From positions 62,001-126,000 of the forward strand of contig CAMCVK010000004.1 of assembly GCA_945881865.1 (NCBI GenBank): a stretch of 64,000 bases of DNA. The letters are read 5' to 3'. Every line of letters starts with the position of its first letter. Position 1 is the stretch's first letter. Position numbers and translations under genes: made by a program. The DNA is from Fimbriimonas ginsengisoli Gsoil 348 (GTDB taxonomy: Bacteria; Armatimonadota; Fimbriimonadia; Fimbriimonadales; Fimbriimonadaceae). Under the pieces are notes generated by a model. That model saw only the letters and a list, made by a program, of their open reading frames with translations. It was not told where the DNA came from and did not search any database. Below are positions 34,416 to 44,380 of this stretch, one piece after another.

Positions 34416-34538
34416 GTGTCCTACCAGAGTTGATACCAGAGATTGCGCTTTCGATCCCGCCATAGCAGGTAGGTAACATCTCACCGTCAGTTTGTCTGGA
34501 GGGTGCACGTTCACTCTCACGTTGTTTTCGGGAGAAAA

Positions 34539-37076
34539 ATGAGAGAATCGGCGGAGCCGACGGCCCTTGCCGCAGAACGAGCCCGTGAACTCGAAAAATT
34601 GCTCGACACGGAGGGCTCTGTTTCGGCGGCAATGTTCGACTACCTGAAGACCGCCGTCGCGGAAGCCCGTCTCAATGGCGACGAACTCCGTCTTGCGCGC
34701 CTCTGCCGCGCACTGTGTAAAGGCTACCGAGAACGCGGCGAGCTGACGGAAGCCATCCGCGTGGGCGAGGAGGCCCTTGAGATTTGCGTTCGCCTGGGCG
34801 CCCATGCCGAACGAACCCGGGTGCTAAACAACCTCGCCACGGTCCACCTCCACCGAGGGGAGCCAACTCTCGGATTCGCTTGCCTTGGCCTCGCGGAAGG
34901 CATCGCGCGCAACCACGGGCTCCGAATCGAGCTTGCAAACGTCCTCATCGCCTACGGAGCTTCTTACGGCGGAATGAGAATGGCAGAAGCTTCGCTGCCC
35001 TACTCGCTTCAGGTCATCGACGAGTTCGGCGCCGAGCTGCCGCCCGGCCGCCTTCAGACGGCCCTCATCAATGCGGCCAGTGCGCTCATCGACCTTAGCC
35101 GGTACGCGGAGTCGGTTCCTTACCTTCACCGTGCGCTCGAGATCGCAGAAGCGCAGAAGGACGAGCTCGGGAAAGCGTCTCTGCTCGCGATCCTCGCGGT
35201 GGCCTACAGCCGAACGCATTCGGAGGCGGAAGTGTTTGAGATCTGTGAGCAGGTCGAGATCGTCGCGCTGCGGCACGGAAACCACTCGATGATTGCCGGG
35301 ATGATGGAGGAAGTCGGCGCCTCTTACCTGGAGCTTGAGCAGACGACGACCGCAATCGGTTGCCTTGAAAAAGCGAAGGACATTGCCCGACAAACCGGAA
35401 CGAAGAGCATCGTTCGCACGACCGCCCGTCACCTTGCCCGCGCCTATGAAGAGGTCGGCGACTACATCAGCGCAAACGAAAACCTGAAGATCTCGCTTCA
35501 GATCACGGAATCTTCGCTTCGAGAAGACGTCGATGCCGGGGTGCGCACCGCGCTGCTGGGGCAGGAAGCCGAGTTCGTACGGCAACAGAACGAACTCCTA
35601 ACCTTTGCCAAGGAGCGAGCCGAAAGCGCCAATCGGGCAAAATCGGAATTCCTCGCGAACGTCAGCCATGAGTTGCGCACGCCGCTTAACGGCGTTATCG
35701 GCCTCACCGAACTGTTGCTGGAAGAAGACCTGCGGCCGGACCAGCTTGAAGTCGCTGACCTCATTCGATTGTCCGGCAAAACGCTGTTGGACGTCATCGG
35801 AAACGTGCTGGACTTTTCCGAGATCGAATTGGGCAAGTTGGCCCTCGACCGCGTGGAGTTCGATGTCGGCAAACTGTGCGAGGAAGTCGTCGCGTCGATG
35901 GCCCTCAGCGCCGAAAACCGGGGCATAGACCTCAACGTCTTTGTTTCGCCCGCTGTCCCAGCCTCCGTCGAGGGCGACGCCGGCCGCCTTCGGCAAATCA
36001 TCACCAACCTGCTTGGAAACGCGTTGAAGTTCACCGAGTCTGGCGAGGTTTATCTGGAAGTGTCAGTCGGAGATGAAAGCGTGCTGCGGATCGATGTTGT
36101 CGACACCGGCGTAGGTATCGAGCCGGACCGAATGGAGGCGATCTTTGAAACCTTCACCCAGGCCGACGCGTCCACCCGAAGGCGGTTCGGCGGCACTGGC
36201 CTGGGGTTGGCAATTTCGAAGAGGCTCATCGAGATCATGGGCGGCCGGATCGAGGCGGTAAGCGCCGTCGGCAAAGGGAGCCGCTTTCGCGTCTCGGTTC
36301 CGTTGCCTTTTCGGAACGGTCGCCCGAGTGTCGACATTCCACAGTTACCTTCTGTTGCGGTAATCGGACCGGAGAGCCGCCGTCGGAAGGTACTGGTTTG
36401 CTACCTGGGCCAAGGCGCAAAGGCCGTGGACTCCGCGGAGGAACTGCCCTCGGCCCCGCCGGATCTGTTCATTCTGACTTCCGAAGGTAGCCTGGCCGAA
36501 GCAGCCGAGACCGTACGGCGCGTCCGCGACAAGTACGCGATGCCAACTCTGCCGGCCATCGGGCTTCGAAATCTGGGCTCGCCAGCCTCCTGCAGCAGGT
36601 TGCCCCACGCCGCAACGGTGACCAATCCGATCCAACGCCGCCTGCTCGCCGAAGCGATTCATCTGGCCACCGGTCTAGGGCCGACCACTGCACCGGCCGA
36701 CGCCGCTGCCGTAACACTGCAGGGATGGAAGGCGCTGATCGTTGAGGACAACGCCGTGAATCAGGTCGTCGCGGTGCGTTTTCTCGCCAAATTCGGTGCT
36801 ACGGTAACCGTGGTCGGGAATGGCCAAGAAGCGGTGACCACGGCAAAAGCTGAGACGTTCGACCTGATCTTTATGGACTGCCAGATGCCGGTGATGGACG
36901 GGTTTGAAGCCACGCGCCGGATCCGCGCTTTTGCCCCAACTGTACCAATCTTCGCCATGACCGCAAACGCCTCCGCCGAAGACCGGGAAGCTTGCGCCGC
37001 CTGCGGCATGACCGGCTTCCTCGTGAAACCGGTCACGCAAAAGCAACTCGCAGAGGCCCTAGCCGCGCATATCTGA
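34539..37076 (+). CDS. cytosolic TPR hybrid histidine kinase with a pseudo-receiver and a receiver
   Basis: 845 aa, starting at ATG 34539 after GGGAGAAAA. Residues ~40-330 are TPR-like helices with no membrane segment. HisKA has His377 ([16 protein letters not shown]); HATPase boxes are [16 protein letters not shown] and GGTGLGLAI. Then a degenerate receiver (about 605-710) lacks a phospho-acceptor Asp, and a true receiver follows with Asp780 ([11 protein letters not shown]) and K in FLVKPVT. A soluble TPR sensor would read a protein or peptide partner. Divergent from gmd; the 3' end overlaps the convergent SDR gene by 18 bp. Confidence 0.93.
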   Translation: MRESAEPTALAAERARELEKLLDTEGSVSAAMFDYLKTAVAEARLNGDELRLARLCRALCKGYRERGELTEAIRVGEEALEICVRLGAHAERTRVLNNLATVHLHRGEPTLGFACLGLAEGIARNHGLRIELANVLIAYGASYGGMRMAEASLPYSLQVIDEFGAELPPGRLQTALINAASALIDLSRYAESVPYLHRALEIAEAQKDELGKASLLAILAVAYSRTHSEAEVFEICEQVEIVALRHGNHSMIAGMMEEVGASYLELEQTTTAIGCLEKAKDIARQTGTKSIVRTTARHLARAYEEVGDYISANENLKISLQITESSLREDVDAGVRTALLGQEAEFVRQQNELLTFAKERAESANRAKSEFLANVSHELRTPLNGVIGLTELLLEEDLRPDQLEVADLIRLSGKTLLDVIGNVLDFSEIELGKLALDRVEFDVGKLCEEVVASMALSAENRGIDLNVFVSPAVPASVEGDAGRLRQIITNLLGNALKFTESGEVYLEVSVGDESVLRIDVVDTGVGIEPDRMEAIFETFTQADASTRRRFGGTGLGLAISKRLIEIMGGRIEAVSAVGKGSRFRVSVPLPFRNGRPSVDIPQLPSVAVIGPESRRRKVLVCYLGQGAKAVDSAEELPSAPPDLFILTSEGSLAEAAETVRRVRDKYAMPTLPAIGLRNLGSPASCSRLPHAATVTNPIQRRLLAEAIHLATGLGPTTAPADAAAVTLQGWKALIVEDNAVNQVVAVRFLAKFGATVTVVGNGQEAVTTAKAETFDLIFMDCQMPVMDGFEATRRIRAFAPTVPIFAMTANASAEDREACAACGMTGFLVKPVTQKQLAEALAAHI

Positions 37077-37808
37077 GCCGCCGTCGACGGTGACCGTTGT
37101 GCCGGTGATGAACCCGGCGAGCGGGCTGAGGAGGAACAGCGTTGCCTTTGCCACGTCGTCCGCCTGGCCGATGCGGCCCAGTGCGAAGCTCTTGGCGACT
37201 TCCGTGCGATCCAACTTCGTGAGGCTGGCGTCCGCCATGTCGGTATCCGTCCACGACGGCGCGATGCAGTTCACGCGGATCTTGCGCGGACCAAGCTCTT
37301 GGGCCATCGACCGCATAAAGAGAATCTGGGCTCCCTTCGAGGTTGCGTAGGCCGAGAAAACCGCCGAGCCACGCTGGCCCGCCGTGGAGGAATATATGAC
37401 GATACTGGAATCTTCCGGCATGTGCGGGGCCGCTTCGCGGACCGCCAAGAACGTGGCCCGAAGGTTCACGCCCATCACGCGATCCCAAAACTCCACCGTC
37501 ATGTCCTGGAGTGGGATCCCTTCAAAGACGCCCGCCGAAACGACGAGGCCATGAATGGGCCCGTGGGCTTCGACCGCTCCTTTGATTGCCGCCGAGATCT
37601 CGGCCTCCACTGATGCATCGGCCCGGAACGCCGACGCCGGACTTCCGCCCAGCGAGATCGCCTCGACCACCGCATTTGCCGCGTCTTCACGCGCCCGGTA
37701 AATGATGGAGACGGCCGCGCCGGTTTCGCCGGCTAGCTTCGCCGCCGCCGCCCCGATTCCGCGGCTTCCGCCGACCACAACCACGTGCTTTCCTTTTAGA
37801 TCAATCAT
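37059..37808 (-). CDS. short-chain dehydrogenase/reductase
   Basis: 249 aa. Cofactor site VGGSRGIG (residues 12-19); active site Ser141 and Tyr154-ATS-Lys158; ends [12 protein letters not shown], as in FabG-type SDRs. The RAR after IIY (residues 38-40) suggests NADP preference. It starts 6 bp after the PhyH gene on the same strand, so the two are a likely operon. Confidence 0.92.
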   Translation of the reverse strand: MIDLKGKHVVVVGGSRGIGAAAAKLAGETGAAVSIIYRAREDAANAVVEAISLGGSPASAFRADASVEAEISAAIKGAVEAHGPIHGLVVSAGVFEGIPLQDMTVEFWDRVMGVNLRATFLAVREAAPHMPEDSSIVIYSSTAGQRGSAVFSAYATSKGAQILFMRSMAQELGPRKIRVNCIAPSWTDTDMADASLTKLDRTEVAKSFALGRIGQADDVAKATLFLLSPLAGFITGTTVTVDGGSDMRG

Positions 37809-37814
37809 AGGTTC

Positions 37815-38606
37815 CTAGCCGTACGCGGCTTCCGGATGCTTGCCCAACAACCGAAGCTGCCGTGGATTCGCCACCGAGAGAATCTCGGGCGAATAGGTGA
37901 AGGGGAATGGCGAAAATCGCTGGGCGATGGTGCGGTGCGAGTAGTGCACCTGGATGAGATATCGCGTGCGGTCGCTCTTGTTCAGGCTTCCCGTGTGCCA
38001 GATTTCGCTGCGGAAGAACAGAACGTCTCCGGCTTTACACAGCACCGGCTCCAGCTTGCGGCCCTCAAATTCGGGGTCGGAGTCCTTCCCCCAGCTGAGC
38101 GCGTGGCCCGACTTGTGGCTCCCGGGGATCACGTAGGTGGGGCACAGGTCCTCGTCCAGGTCGTCCAGGTAGTAGTGTGCGGTGCAAAGATAGATGGGGA
38201 ACTTGCTCCGGTCGGAAGCTACTTCCTTCGGCACCGTAACAAGGATGTGATCGGTATGCGGCGACCAACCGTTGTGCCCGGGGCGGCTTCTCCAGGCCGT
38301 CATCCCGATGATGTGGCACTGATCGCCCATCGTCGACTCGGCGAGATCGACAATACCCGGCCGGTCGATGTAGTTGAGGAAAAGCTGCTCGCGGTTGAAG
38401 ACGCACTTGTAGTGGTCGCCGACCCCGCCCGCGTGGTCGAAGCCAAATGGCTTCAGGCGATCGATGCCCTCACGGGCCGCAGCGACTTCATCCGCCGAAA
38501 GCACGCCCGGGACGAGGGCAAAGCCATCCTCATGCAGCGCGTCGGTCATCCCGGCGAGGTCATCGAGGGCGAAGGTTTTTTGTCGATAGGCGAATGAGGT
38601 CGTCAT
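37815..38606 (-). CDS. phytanoyl-CoA dioxygenase-like Fe(II)/2-oxoglutarate oxygenase
   Basis: 263 aa. Iron ligands His117-x-Asp119 (SPHTDHILV) and distal His204 (EIWHTGSLN), with Arg215 as a likely 2-oxoglutarate contact. N-terminal DDLAGMTDALHEDGFALVPG is typical of PhyH proteins. It would hydroxylate a small substrate; with the SDR next door, which could oxidise the alcohol formed, the pair may degrade or tailor one compound. The ATG at 38606 follows TATCGGAGCC. Confidence 0.87.
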   Translation of the reverse strand: MTTSFAYRQKTFALDDLAGMTDALHEDGFALVPGVLSADEVAAAREGIDRLKPFGFDHAGGVGDHYKCVFNREQLFLNYIDRPGIVDLAESTMGDQCHIIGMTAWRSRPGHNGWSPHTDHILVTVPKEVASDRSKFPIYLCTAHYYLDDLDEDLCPTYVIPGSHKSGHALSWGKDSDPEFEGRKLEPVLCKAGDVLFFRSEIWHTGSLNKSDRTRYLIQVHYSHRTIAQRFSPFPFTYSPEILSVANPRQLRLLGKHPEAAYG

Positions 38607-38695
38607 GGTCGGCTCCGATAAGATTCCGCTAGTATCGCTCAAAGCTCGGCTTCCCGTGTAGCACGCGGGCGGCCTTTTATGGAAGAGTTGCGGTG

Positions 38696-39706
38696 ATGAT
38701 GGATGATCTGACGATTTGGTGCAATCAAGACCTCACGCCGGAGGCGATGACCGCCCTCCAAGACGGCCTTGGCGACGATCGACTCATCCTGCCGTCTGAG
38801 TTCACGGACAACCTCGGGCAGCGCGTTGCGCCTCCTGCCTGGAGCGGTAACTTCTCTGCCGGCACGGAAAACCCGGAGCTTGCGCTTGCCGACATCGCGT
38901 TTGGGCAGCCGGACCCGGAGATGATTCTTCGTCTGCCGAATATCCGTTGGGTGCAGATCACCAGCGCGGGCTACACCCGATATGATCGTCCGGACTTCCG
39001 GGCCGCCCTCGAGGACCACGATACAGCTTTTACGAACAGCTCGTCCGTCTACGCTGATCCCTGCGCACAGCACCTGCTCGGCTTTATGCTCTCCGAGACG
39101 CGGCAACTGCTTCTGGCCTGGATCGACCAACGCGGCCAGCGCACCTGGCGACATGGATTGCGACCGCAGATGCGGTTGCTTCGCGGCGAAAACGTGCTGA
39201 TCATCGGCTACGGCGCGATCGGAGAGCGGCTCGCGCAGCTGCTTCAGCCTTTTGGCGCGGTGGTTACCGGCTTGCGGCGGCGCGTGCGCGGGGACGAACT
39301 CGCGCCGACCTTTGGCTTGGATCTTCTCTCGGAGAAGCTACCGACCGCCGACCATGTTGTGAATATTCTTCCCGCTCACCCGACAACGAATCACTTCTTT
39401 GGGCCGGCCACCTTTGCCCAGATGAAACCGGGTGCGGTGTTCTACAACATGGGTCGTGGCGCCACCGTCGATCAGGATGCCCTGCTGGCCGCATTGGCTT
39501 CCGGGCGGCTTGCGGCTGCCTATCTCGACGTGACCGATCCGGAGCCGCTTCCGGCAGATCACCCGCTTTGGGACGCACCAAATTGCTTCATCACGCCCCA
39601 CACCGGCGGCGGGTTCGCCGGGGAGCACCTGCACCTGGTTCGGCATTTCTTGGCTAATCTGGCGCGGTTCCGGGCGAACGAGCCACTGCTCGACGTTGTG
39701 TTTTAG
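38696..39706 (+). CDS. D-isomer-specific 2-hydroxyacid dehydrogenase
   Basis: 336 aa. NAD-binding VLIIGYGAIGERLAQLLQ (near residue 165); catalytic Arg in NMGRGATVDQDALL, Glu in DVTDPEPLP and His in ITPHTGGG. The N-terminal domain is shorter than usual. Substrate not predictable (2-oxo acid or glyoxylate type). Of three possible starts (GTG 38693, ATG 38696, ATG 38699), 38696 has GGAAGAG at the best distance. It is divergent from the PhyH gene and co-directional with ndk. Confidence 0.9.
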   Translation: MMDDLTIWCNQDLTPEAMTALQDGLGDDRLILPSEFTDNLGQRVAPPAWSGNFSAGTENPELALADIAFGQPDPEMILRLPNIRWVQITSAGYTRYDRPDFRAALEDHDTAFTNSSSVYADPCAQHLLGFMLSETRQLLLAWIDQRGQRTWRHGLRPQMRLLRGENVLIIGYGAIGERLAQLLQPFGAVVTGLRRRVRGDELAPTFGLDLLSEKLPTADHVVNILPAHPTTNHFFGPATFAQMKPGAVFYNMGRGATVDQDALLAALASGRLAAAYLDVTDPEPLPADHPLWDAPNCFITPHTGGGFAGEHLHLVRHFLANLARFRANEPLLDVVF

Positions 39707-39732
39707 TCTGGTCGGTACACTTTCGGGTTCCC

Positions 39733-40143
39733 ATGGAAAAAACCCTTGTTCTCATCAAGCCGGGCGGCGTTCAGCGCAACCTCATCGGCGAAATCACCGC
39801 TCGCATCGAGCGACGCGGCCTGAAAGTGGTCGGCCTTAAGCTGATCCACGCCGACCGCGAGACGGTGGAAGCCCACTATGACGAGCACCGCGAGCGACCG
39901 TTCTTCGGCGGCGTCGTGAGCTACCTCACTTCCGGCCCGATCGTGGCTCTGGCCATCGAAGGCGAGAACGCAATCAAGGCGATTCGCGCGATGATGGGCG
40001 CGACCAATCCGATCGACGCCAACCCGGGCACTGTGCGTGGTGACTTCGCGCTGAGCATCGAGGACAACCTCACGCACAGCAGCAGCGATCCGGAAGCCGC
40101 CGAGCGCGAGCTTGGTCTCTGGTTCCCGACCGGCACGTTCTAA
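39733..40143 (+). CDS. ndk: nucleoside diphosphate kinase
   Basis: 136 aa with the active-site His115 (DNLTHSSSDP), KPGGVQRNLIGEI near residue 9 and NPGTVRGDF at residue 97. It phosphorylates NDPs with ATP. The P-loop-like KPGG has Gly where many have Asp. There is no Shine-Dalgarno; a TACACT lies 11 nt upstream. A strong terminator follows 15 bp after the stop. Confidence 0.96.
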   Translation: MEKTLVLIKPGGVQRNLIGEITARIERRGLKVVGLKLIHADRETVEAHYDEHRERPFFGGVVSYLTSGPIVALAIEGENAIKAIRAMMGATNPIDANPGTVRGDFALSIEDNLTHSSSDPEAAERELGLWFPTGTF

Positions 40144-40158
40144 AGCTTCAGACAAAAG

Positions 40159-40196
40159 AAAAAGCCGGATCCCGAGAAATCGGGATCCGGCTTTTT
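40159..40196 (+). terminator. intrinsic terminator after ndk, bidirectional
   Basis: A perfect 17-bp stem (AAAAAGCCGGATCCCGA with TCGGGATCCGGCTTTTT) closes on a GAAA tetraloop. The T-run serves ndk on the plus strand and the A-run serves the convergent gene at 40219 on the minus strand. Confidence 0.93.
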
Positions 40197-40218
40197 CGTG
40201 CCGGTTCCGGCGGCTTCC

Positions 40219-41016
40219 TTAGAAGCCGTCGGGGAGGATGAGGGTGGCGTCCTTGCTCGGCGAGTAGTTCGGCGTCAGAACCACGTTCGAGACTTGGCCG
40301 TTCTTGAGCTTGGCGGTTCCGAAGGCGAAGATCAAGCCCTTGTAGCTGATGACCTCGCTGAGTCCGCTGAGGGTGATACCCTTTCGGTTGAAGCCGTTAA
40401 CCTGCTTCGTGCCCTTGGTCGTGCTGTTCGTGAAGAACGCGAACTTACCCGTCTCCGGGTTGAAGTCGGCCCAGGTGTTCAACTGAACGCCGTCTGCCTT
40501 CTCGTCCTCGTCAACGTACTTCCAGCCCTTGGCTCCCTTAGAGTTGCCAAGCTTGACCGTGACCGCAGAGTCTGCGACCGGAGCGAGGTTCTCGGCGTCT
40601 GCCGTGTAGCCCTCGTTGTAGCCTGGGGTTACGAACGTCGTCGAGCCGTCTTCGTTCTGGACCTTGGCGAACAGGATTCCGTTGAGCTCGAATGCGGCTA
40701 GGACGGTTGCGCCCTTGAAGATCGAGAACGTCTGGATGCCAGCGGCCTTGCCGTTCGCATCGACAGTGCTGTCGGTGAGGAACTTAACCGTTCCGCCGTC
40801 AACTTCGATCCACGCGTTGATCTGGGTGCCAGCTTCGTCCGCGTCGATGTCGTCAAATTTCCAGCTCTCAGCCGATAATCGACCGTTACCACCACCCGCG
40901 CCTGGCGGCGGCGGAGGCGTCGGAGCTCCCTTCGGCGCATCAAGAATGTAGTCTGCCGAAGCAACCGTGGCCCCAGCGACCAGTAACAAAGCAAGTGAAC
41001 TGACTCGACTTAACAT
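40219..41016 (-). CDS. exported protein with proline-rich linker and beta-repeat domains
   Basis: 265 aa. Signal peptide MLSRVSSLALLLVAGATVASA; then a linker (APTPPPPPGAGGG) and two similar strand-rich halves (ADEAGTQINAWIEVDGGTVK, ADGVQLNTWADFNPETGK) separated by ~130 residues, which look like two copies of one domain. Function unknown. The ATG at 41016 is chosen because AAAGGGAAAA precedes it; ATG 41031 adds MGKGK but has no ribosome-binding site. A further upstream reading to 41310 overlaps rimO and is rejected. Confidence 0.72.
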   Translation of the reverse strand: MLSRVSSLALLLVAGATVASADYILDAPKGAPTPPPPPGAGGGNGRLSAESWKFDDIDADEAGTQINAWIEVDGGTVKFLTDSTVDANGKAAGIQTFSIFKGATVLAAFELNGILFAKVQNEDGSTTFVTPGYNEGYTADAENLAPVADSAVTVKLGNSKGAKGWKYVDEDEKADGVQLNTWADFNPETGKFAFFTNSTTKGTKQVNGFNRKGITLSGLSEVISYKGLIFAFGTAKLKNGQVSNVVLTPNYSPSKDATLILPDGF

Positions 41017-41111
41017 TTTTCCCTTTCCCATTTGAATTCTACCAAACAACGCTCTACCTATATTGGCGCAAGTAACCATGATCTTTAGCCCTTCCCCAAA
41101 TTTTCTGAAAA

Positions 41112-42512
41112 TTATTGAGGCTTTTTCGGGATTCGATGCTCTACTGCGCTTTCCACTTCCGCTGACCCTTCGACCGCTCGGCCGATGAGATCGTAAACGT
41201 CTGCTTCCTCTATTGTGACGTCGGCGTATGTACCTGGTTCCGTCACACCTTTCCGAAAGACCTGTCCATCGATCTCCGGAGCGTCTCGATGGGAGCGACC
41301 GATGGACCAACCGTCGCGGACATCTTCGAAAAGAACCCTTAACTTTCGGCCTACCCAGCCGTCGTTGATTTCGCGGCTGATCCGTTGCTGAACCTGCATG
41401 AGGCGGTCGTACCGCTCCTTTTTGGTTCGAAACGCCACCTGACCTTCCATGTCGAAGCTAGGCGTGCTGGCTTCGCGACTGAAAACGAACGCCCCAACCC
41501 GATCTAGCCGCGCCTCCTCAATAAAGTCCAACAGGTACTGAAACTCCGCTTCGGTCTCTCCGGGGAAACCAACGATGAACGTGGTTCGCACAGCGGCGTC
41601 TGGCATGGCGGCCCGCAGCTTGCCCAGGAGGTCTAGGTACTTAGCCCCATTGCCCGGCCGGCGCATCCGCTTGAGGGTCTCCGGGTGGGCGTGCTGCAAT
41701 GGGATGTCGATGTATGGCAAGACTTTTTCGCAGTCCCGCATCGCAGAGATCACCTCGTCAGTCAAGCGGCTCGGATAAAAGTAGAGGATGCGAATCCACT
41801 CAATGCCTTCGACCTCGTTCAGTTCGCGCAGCAGCCTGGGCAACGTGAACTTGCCGTAGAGATCGAAGCCATACTGCGTCACGTCTTGCGCAATCAGGTT
41901 GATCTCCTTTGCCCCGGTTGCGGCGAGGTGCCTAGCTTCTTCCAGAACGCGCTCGATAGGCTTACTTACGTGTAACCCTCGGAAGCTAGGGATGGTGCAA
42001 AACGTGCATTTGTGGTCGCAACCTTCGCTCACCTTGAGGTAGGAGCTCCACGGGCGGCCCGTCCTCGCGCGGGTCTTGACGTCGGCCCAGCGGTGGTGCG
42101 GCGCTTCGACTTCCAGCCCGACACCGTTCGCGCCCCGGACTTCCCGGACGATCTCGGCGAAGCGGCCCATCTGGCCGACGCCAACGTAGAGGTCGGCTCC
42201 CGGCGCCAACTTCATGAGGTCGGCACCCAATCTCTGGGCAAGGCATCCGGCCACGATCACTTTCTCGGTTCGGCCCGCCTGCTTCTCGCGAACGGCCTCG
42301 CGAATCGCCTGGATGGACTCTTCCTTCGAGGACTCCAAAAATCCGCAGGTGTTGATGACGGTGACGCCGGACCGCTTGGCGGAACCGTCCACCGTGTAGC
42401 CCGCTTGAAGCAGCACGCCAGCGATTTCCTCGCTGTCCACTTCGTTTTTGGCGCAGCCAAGCGTCACGATCTTGACGTTTTCGGCTTTGGCGGCTCCGGG
42501 CGTGGCACTCAT
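41112..42512 (-). CDS. rimO: ribosomal protein S12 methylthiotransferase
   Basis: 466 aa. N-terminal UPF0004 domain with Cys at LGCAKNEVDSE, NTCGFLESSKEES and AGCLAQR (one iron-sulfur cluster); radical SAM cluster CDHKCTFC near residue 165; C-terminal TRAM domain. It beta-methylthiolates Asp88 of ribosomal protein S12. The sequence FCTIPSFRGLHVSKPI is more RimO- than MiaB-like. A CATACT lies 9 nt before the ATG. Confidence 0.96.
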   Translation of the reverse strand: MSATPGAAKAENVKIVTLGCAKNEVDSEEIAGVLLQAGYTVDGSAKRSGVTVINTCGFLESSKEESIQAIREAVREKQAGRTEKVIVAGCLAQRLGADLMKLAPGADLYVGVGQMGRFAEIVREVRGANGVGLEVEAPHHRWADVKTRARTGRPWSSYLKVSEGCDHKCTFCTIPSFRGLHVSKPIERVLEEARHLAATGAKEINLIAQDVTQYGFDLYGKFTLPRLLRELNEVEGIEWIRILYFYPSRLTDEVISAMRDCEKVLPYIDIPLQHAHPETLKRMRRPGNGAKYLDLLGKLRAAMPDAAVRTTFIVGFPGETEAEFQYLLDFIEEARLDRVGAFVFSREASTPSFDMEGQVAFRTKKERYDRLMQVQQRISREINDGWVGRKLRVLFEDVRDGWSIGRSHRDAPEIDGQVFRKGVTEPGTYADVTIEEADVYDLIGRAVEGSAEVESAVEHRIPKKPQ

Positions 42513-42569
42513 CTACCCTAAAGTATGGCCGGTCGCAGTTTTGTGCCGATGACACGTTTCTCCGCGCGG

Positions 42570-42575
42570 TAGCAT
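42570..42575 (+). promoter_or_regulatory. -10-like hexamer for the isomerase-like gene
   Basis: TAGCAT, 7 nt before the ATG at 42583, no Shine-Dalgarno. Confidence 0.35.
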
Positions 42576-42582
42576 TGGCCCG

Positions 42583-43455
42583 ATGCTACACACGCGCACC
42601 GGAGCGTTTCCGATCGGTTTTCGTCGCGGCTGGTCCGCCTGGCAAAAAGACTTGCCGGGGCTGGTTGCCTGGGCAAAAGAGAATGGCCTTGGAGTGGTTG
42701 ACCTTGGCGGGGACGGCGACACCGCCGGTGCCGCTGTCACCGAAGCTGGCCTGAAAATCGGCAGCGTCGACCTTCGCGCGTGGAGCGGCCTGATCACCGC
42801 CGACGACGCGAAGCGCGAAGCCGCCATCGCCGAGAACAACGCCTACATCGCGGCCGCGGCCGCGGTCGGCGGCAAGAACTTCTTCACGGTTCTCCTGCCG
42901 GATGACGTCGTTCGATCCCGCCGCGAGAACCTCGCGCTAGCCATCGAAGGTCTTTCGGCCATCGTTCCGGCGCTTGAAGCCGTTGACGGACACGTGGTCA
43001 TCGAAGGTTGGCCCGGACCCGGTGCCCTCGCCTGCACGCCCGAAGGCTATCGCGCCGTGCTCGACGCCATCCCGAGCAAGGCGATTGGCATCAACTACGA
43101 CCCGAGCCACCTCATCCGAATGGGAATCGACCCGATTCGGTTCCTGGAAGAGTTCAAGGATCGCGTTTTCCACGTTCACGGAAAGGACACCGAGATCTTC
43201 AACGAAGCCGTCTACGAGTACGGAACGGAGCAGGAACCGACGATGTTCGGCGGACGCGGATTTGGCGGCCCAACCTGGCGCTACACCATCCCCGGCCACG
43301 GCGAAATGCGATGGACGCGCGCATTCGAGATTCTGGCGGCCAACGGCTACCAGGGCGCAGTTTCGATTGAGCTCGAAGACCTGCACTTCAACACCGACGA
43401 AGCGGGCGAGAAGGCCGGTCTGCTTGCCGGCGCACACTTCCTGGCTGCAGCCTAA
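42583..43455 (+). CDS. sugar phosphate isomerase/epimerase-like TIM barrel
   Basis: 290 aa of the AP-endonuclease-2 fold. Metal-binding-type residues appear in IEGWPGPGAL, INYDPSHLIRMG, FHVHGKDTEIF and the terminal SIELED. Such enzymes isomerise or epimerise sugars and inositols. Its final codons overlap ribE by 4 bp on the opposite strand. Confidence 0.85.
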   Translation: MLHTRTGAFPIGFRRGWSAWQKDLPGLVAWAKENGLGVVDLGGDGDTAGAAVTEAGLKIGSVDLRAWSGLITADDAKREAAIAENNAYIAAAAAVGGKNFFTVLLPDDVVRSRRENLALAIEGLSAIVPALEAVDGHVVIEGWPGPGALACTPEGYRAVLDAIPSKAIGINYDPSHLIRMGIDPIRFLEEFKDRVFHVHGKDTEIFNEAVYEYGTEQEPTMFGGRGFGGPTWRYTIPGHGEMRWTRAFEILAANGYQGAVSIELEDLHFNTDEAGEKAGLLAGAHFLAAA

Positions 43456-44057
43456 ACGATGAGTGGCGCCTGAAGGCGCCGCACATATTTGGCGACGACG
43501 TCGAACTCTACGTTCACGCCGTCGCCTTCTTTTTTGGTCGAGAGGTTCGTGTTGCGGAACGTGTGCGGGATGATCCACACGTCGAAAATGCCTCGGTCGA
43601 AGTCCGCGTCGTCGTCCGGATGAACCACCGTGAGCGAGATGCCGTCGAGGGTGACCGAGCCTTTGTCGATGAGCAGCCGCGCGTTCTCCGGGCCAACATC
43701 ATAGCGAATCCGCGAAAAGTCTTCTCGCGGTTCGATCTGCAGGATTCGTCCAACTCGGTCTACGTGGCCCTGCACAATATGCCCGCCGAAACGGTCGGTG
43801 GCTTTCATCGCTCGCTCTAGGTTGACAAAATCGCCGGGCGATAATTCACCAAGCGCGGTTCTGCGCTGGGTCTCTTCACTCACGTCGAAGAGCATCTCAC
43901 CTGCAACCGAGACGACCGTGAGGCAGACGCCGTTGATTGCGACACTCTCGCCCAACTCCAGCGGTTCATCCAGAAAGGTGGGCGGAATCAAAACGCCGAT
44001 CTGGTCGGCGGTGATCTGTGCGACGGGGCTAACCGCTTGAATGAGACCCGTGAACAT
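43452..44057 (-). CDS. ribE: riboflavin synthase, alpha chain
   Basis: 201 aa. Two barrel repeats start MFTGLIQAVSPVAQI and GHIVQGHVDRVGRI; INGVCLTV and LDGISLTVV are the paired motifs. It makes riboflavin from two 6,7-dimethyl-8-ribityllumazine. It begins 7 bp after csrA on the same strand with only a weak ribosome-binding site, so coupling to csrA is likely. Confidence 0.95.
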   Translation of the reverse strand: MFTGLIQAVSPVAQITADQIGVLIPPTFLDEPLELGESVAINGVCLTVVSVAGEMLFDVSEETQRRTALGELSPGDFVNLERAMKATDRFGGHIVQGHVDRVGRILQIEPREDFSRIRYDVGPENARLLIDKGSVTLDGISLTVVHPDDDADFDRGIFDVWIIPHTFRNTNLSTKKEGDGVNVEFDVVAKYVRRLQAPLIV

Positions 44058-44064
44058 GCTTTTG

Positions 44065-44250
44065 TTACGCCTCGGGTTTGGCGGGTTCTTCGCCCTGGAT
44101 CAGCGTATAAACTTCCATTCGGTGGACGGTGACGTCTTTGGGCGCACGAATTCCAAGGCGAACCTGCTCGCCCCGAACCTCCAAAACGACAATTTCAATT
44201 TTGTCGTCGATCATAATGCTCTGGCCGAGCTTCCGCGTTAGCACCAGCAT
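44065..44250 (-). CDS. csrA: carbon storage regulator CsrA
   Basis: 61 aa, [14 protein letters not shown] at the start, the conserved ITV-type strand ([20 protein letters not shown]) and a short C-terminal tail. CsrA binds GGA-containing mRNA leaders. The ATG at 44250 follows AAGGAAGGGAAAACGGC, itself rich in GGA, so it may bind its own leader. A minus-strand TATACT lies near 44293. Usually found near flagellar genes; here beside ribE. Confidence 0.95.
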   Translation of the reverse strand: MLVLTRKLGQSIMIDDKIEIVVLEVRGEQVRLGIRAPKDVTVHRMEVYTLIQGEEPAKPEA

Positions 44251-44366
44251 GCCGTTTTCCCTTCCTTGGTAGCGCGGCGTGTTAAATTTCGCGCCGTAGC
44301 CGAGTATACGCACGTCTTCGAGCGTTCATCGTCCAACCTTTTTGACCCACGAAGCCCCCCGCAAAG

Positions 44367-44372
44367 TAACCT
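44367..44372 (+). promoter_or_regulatory. -10-like hexamer for tmk
   Basis: TAACCT, 8 nt before the ATG at 44381. Divergent from the csrA promoter. Confidence 0.3.
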
Positions 44373-44380
44373 ACTCCGTA

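Noticed and set aside
41017-41310. N-terminal extension of the exported protein at 40219
   Set aside because: It overlaps rimO in an unrelated frame, is Arg-rich, and hides the signal peptide; a good ribosome-binding site precedes 41016.
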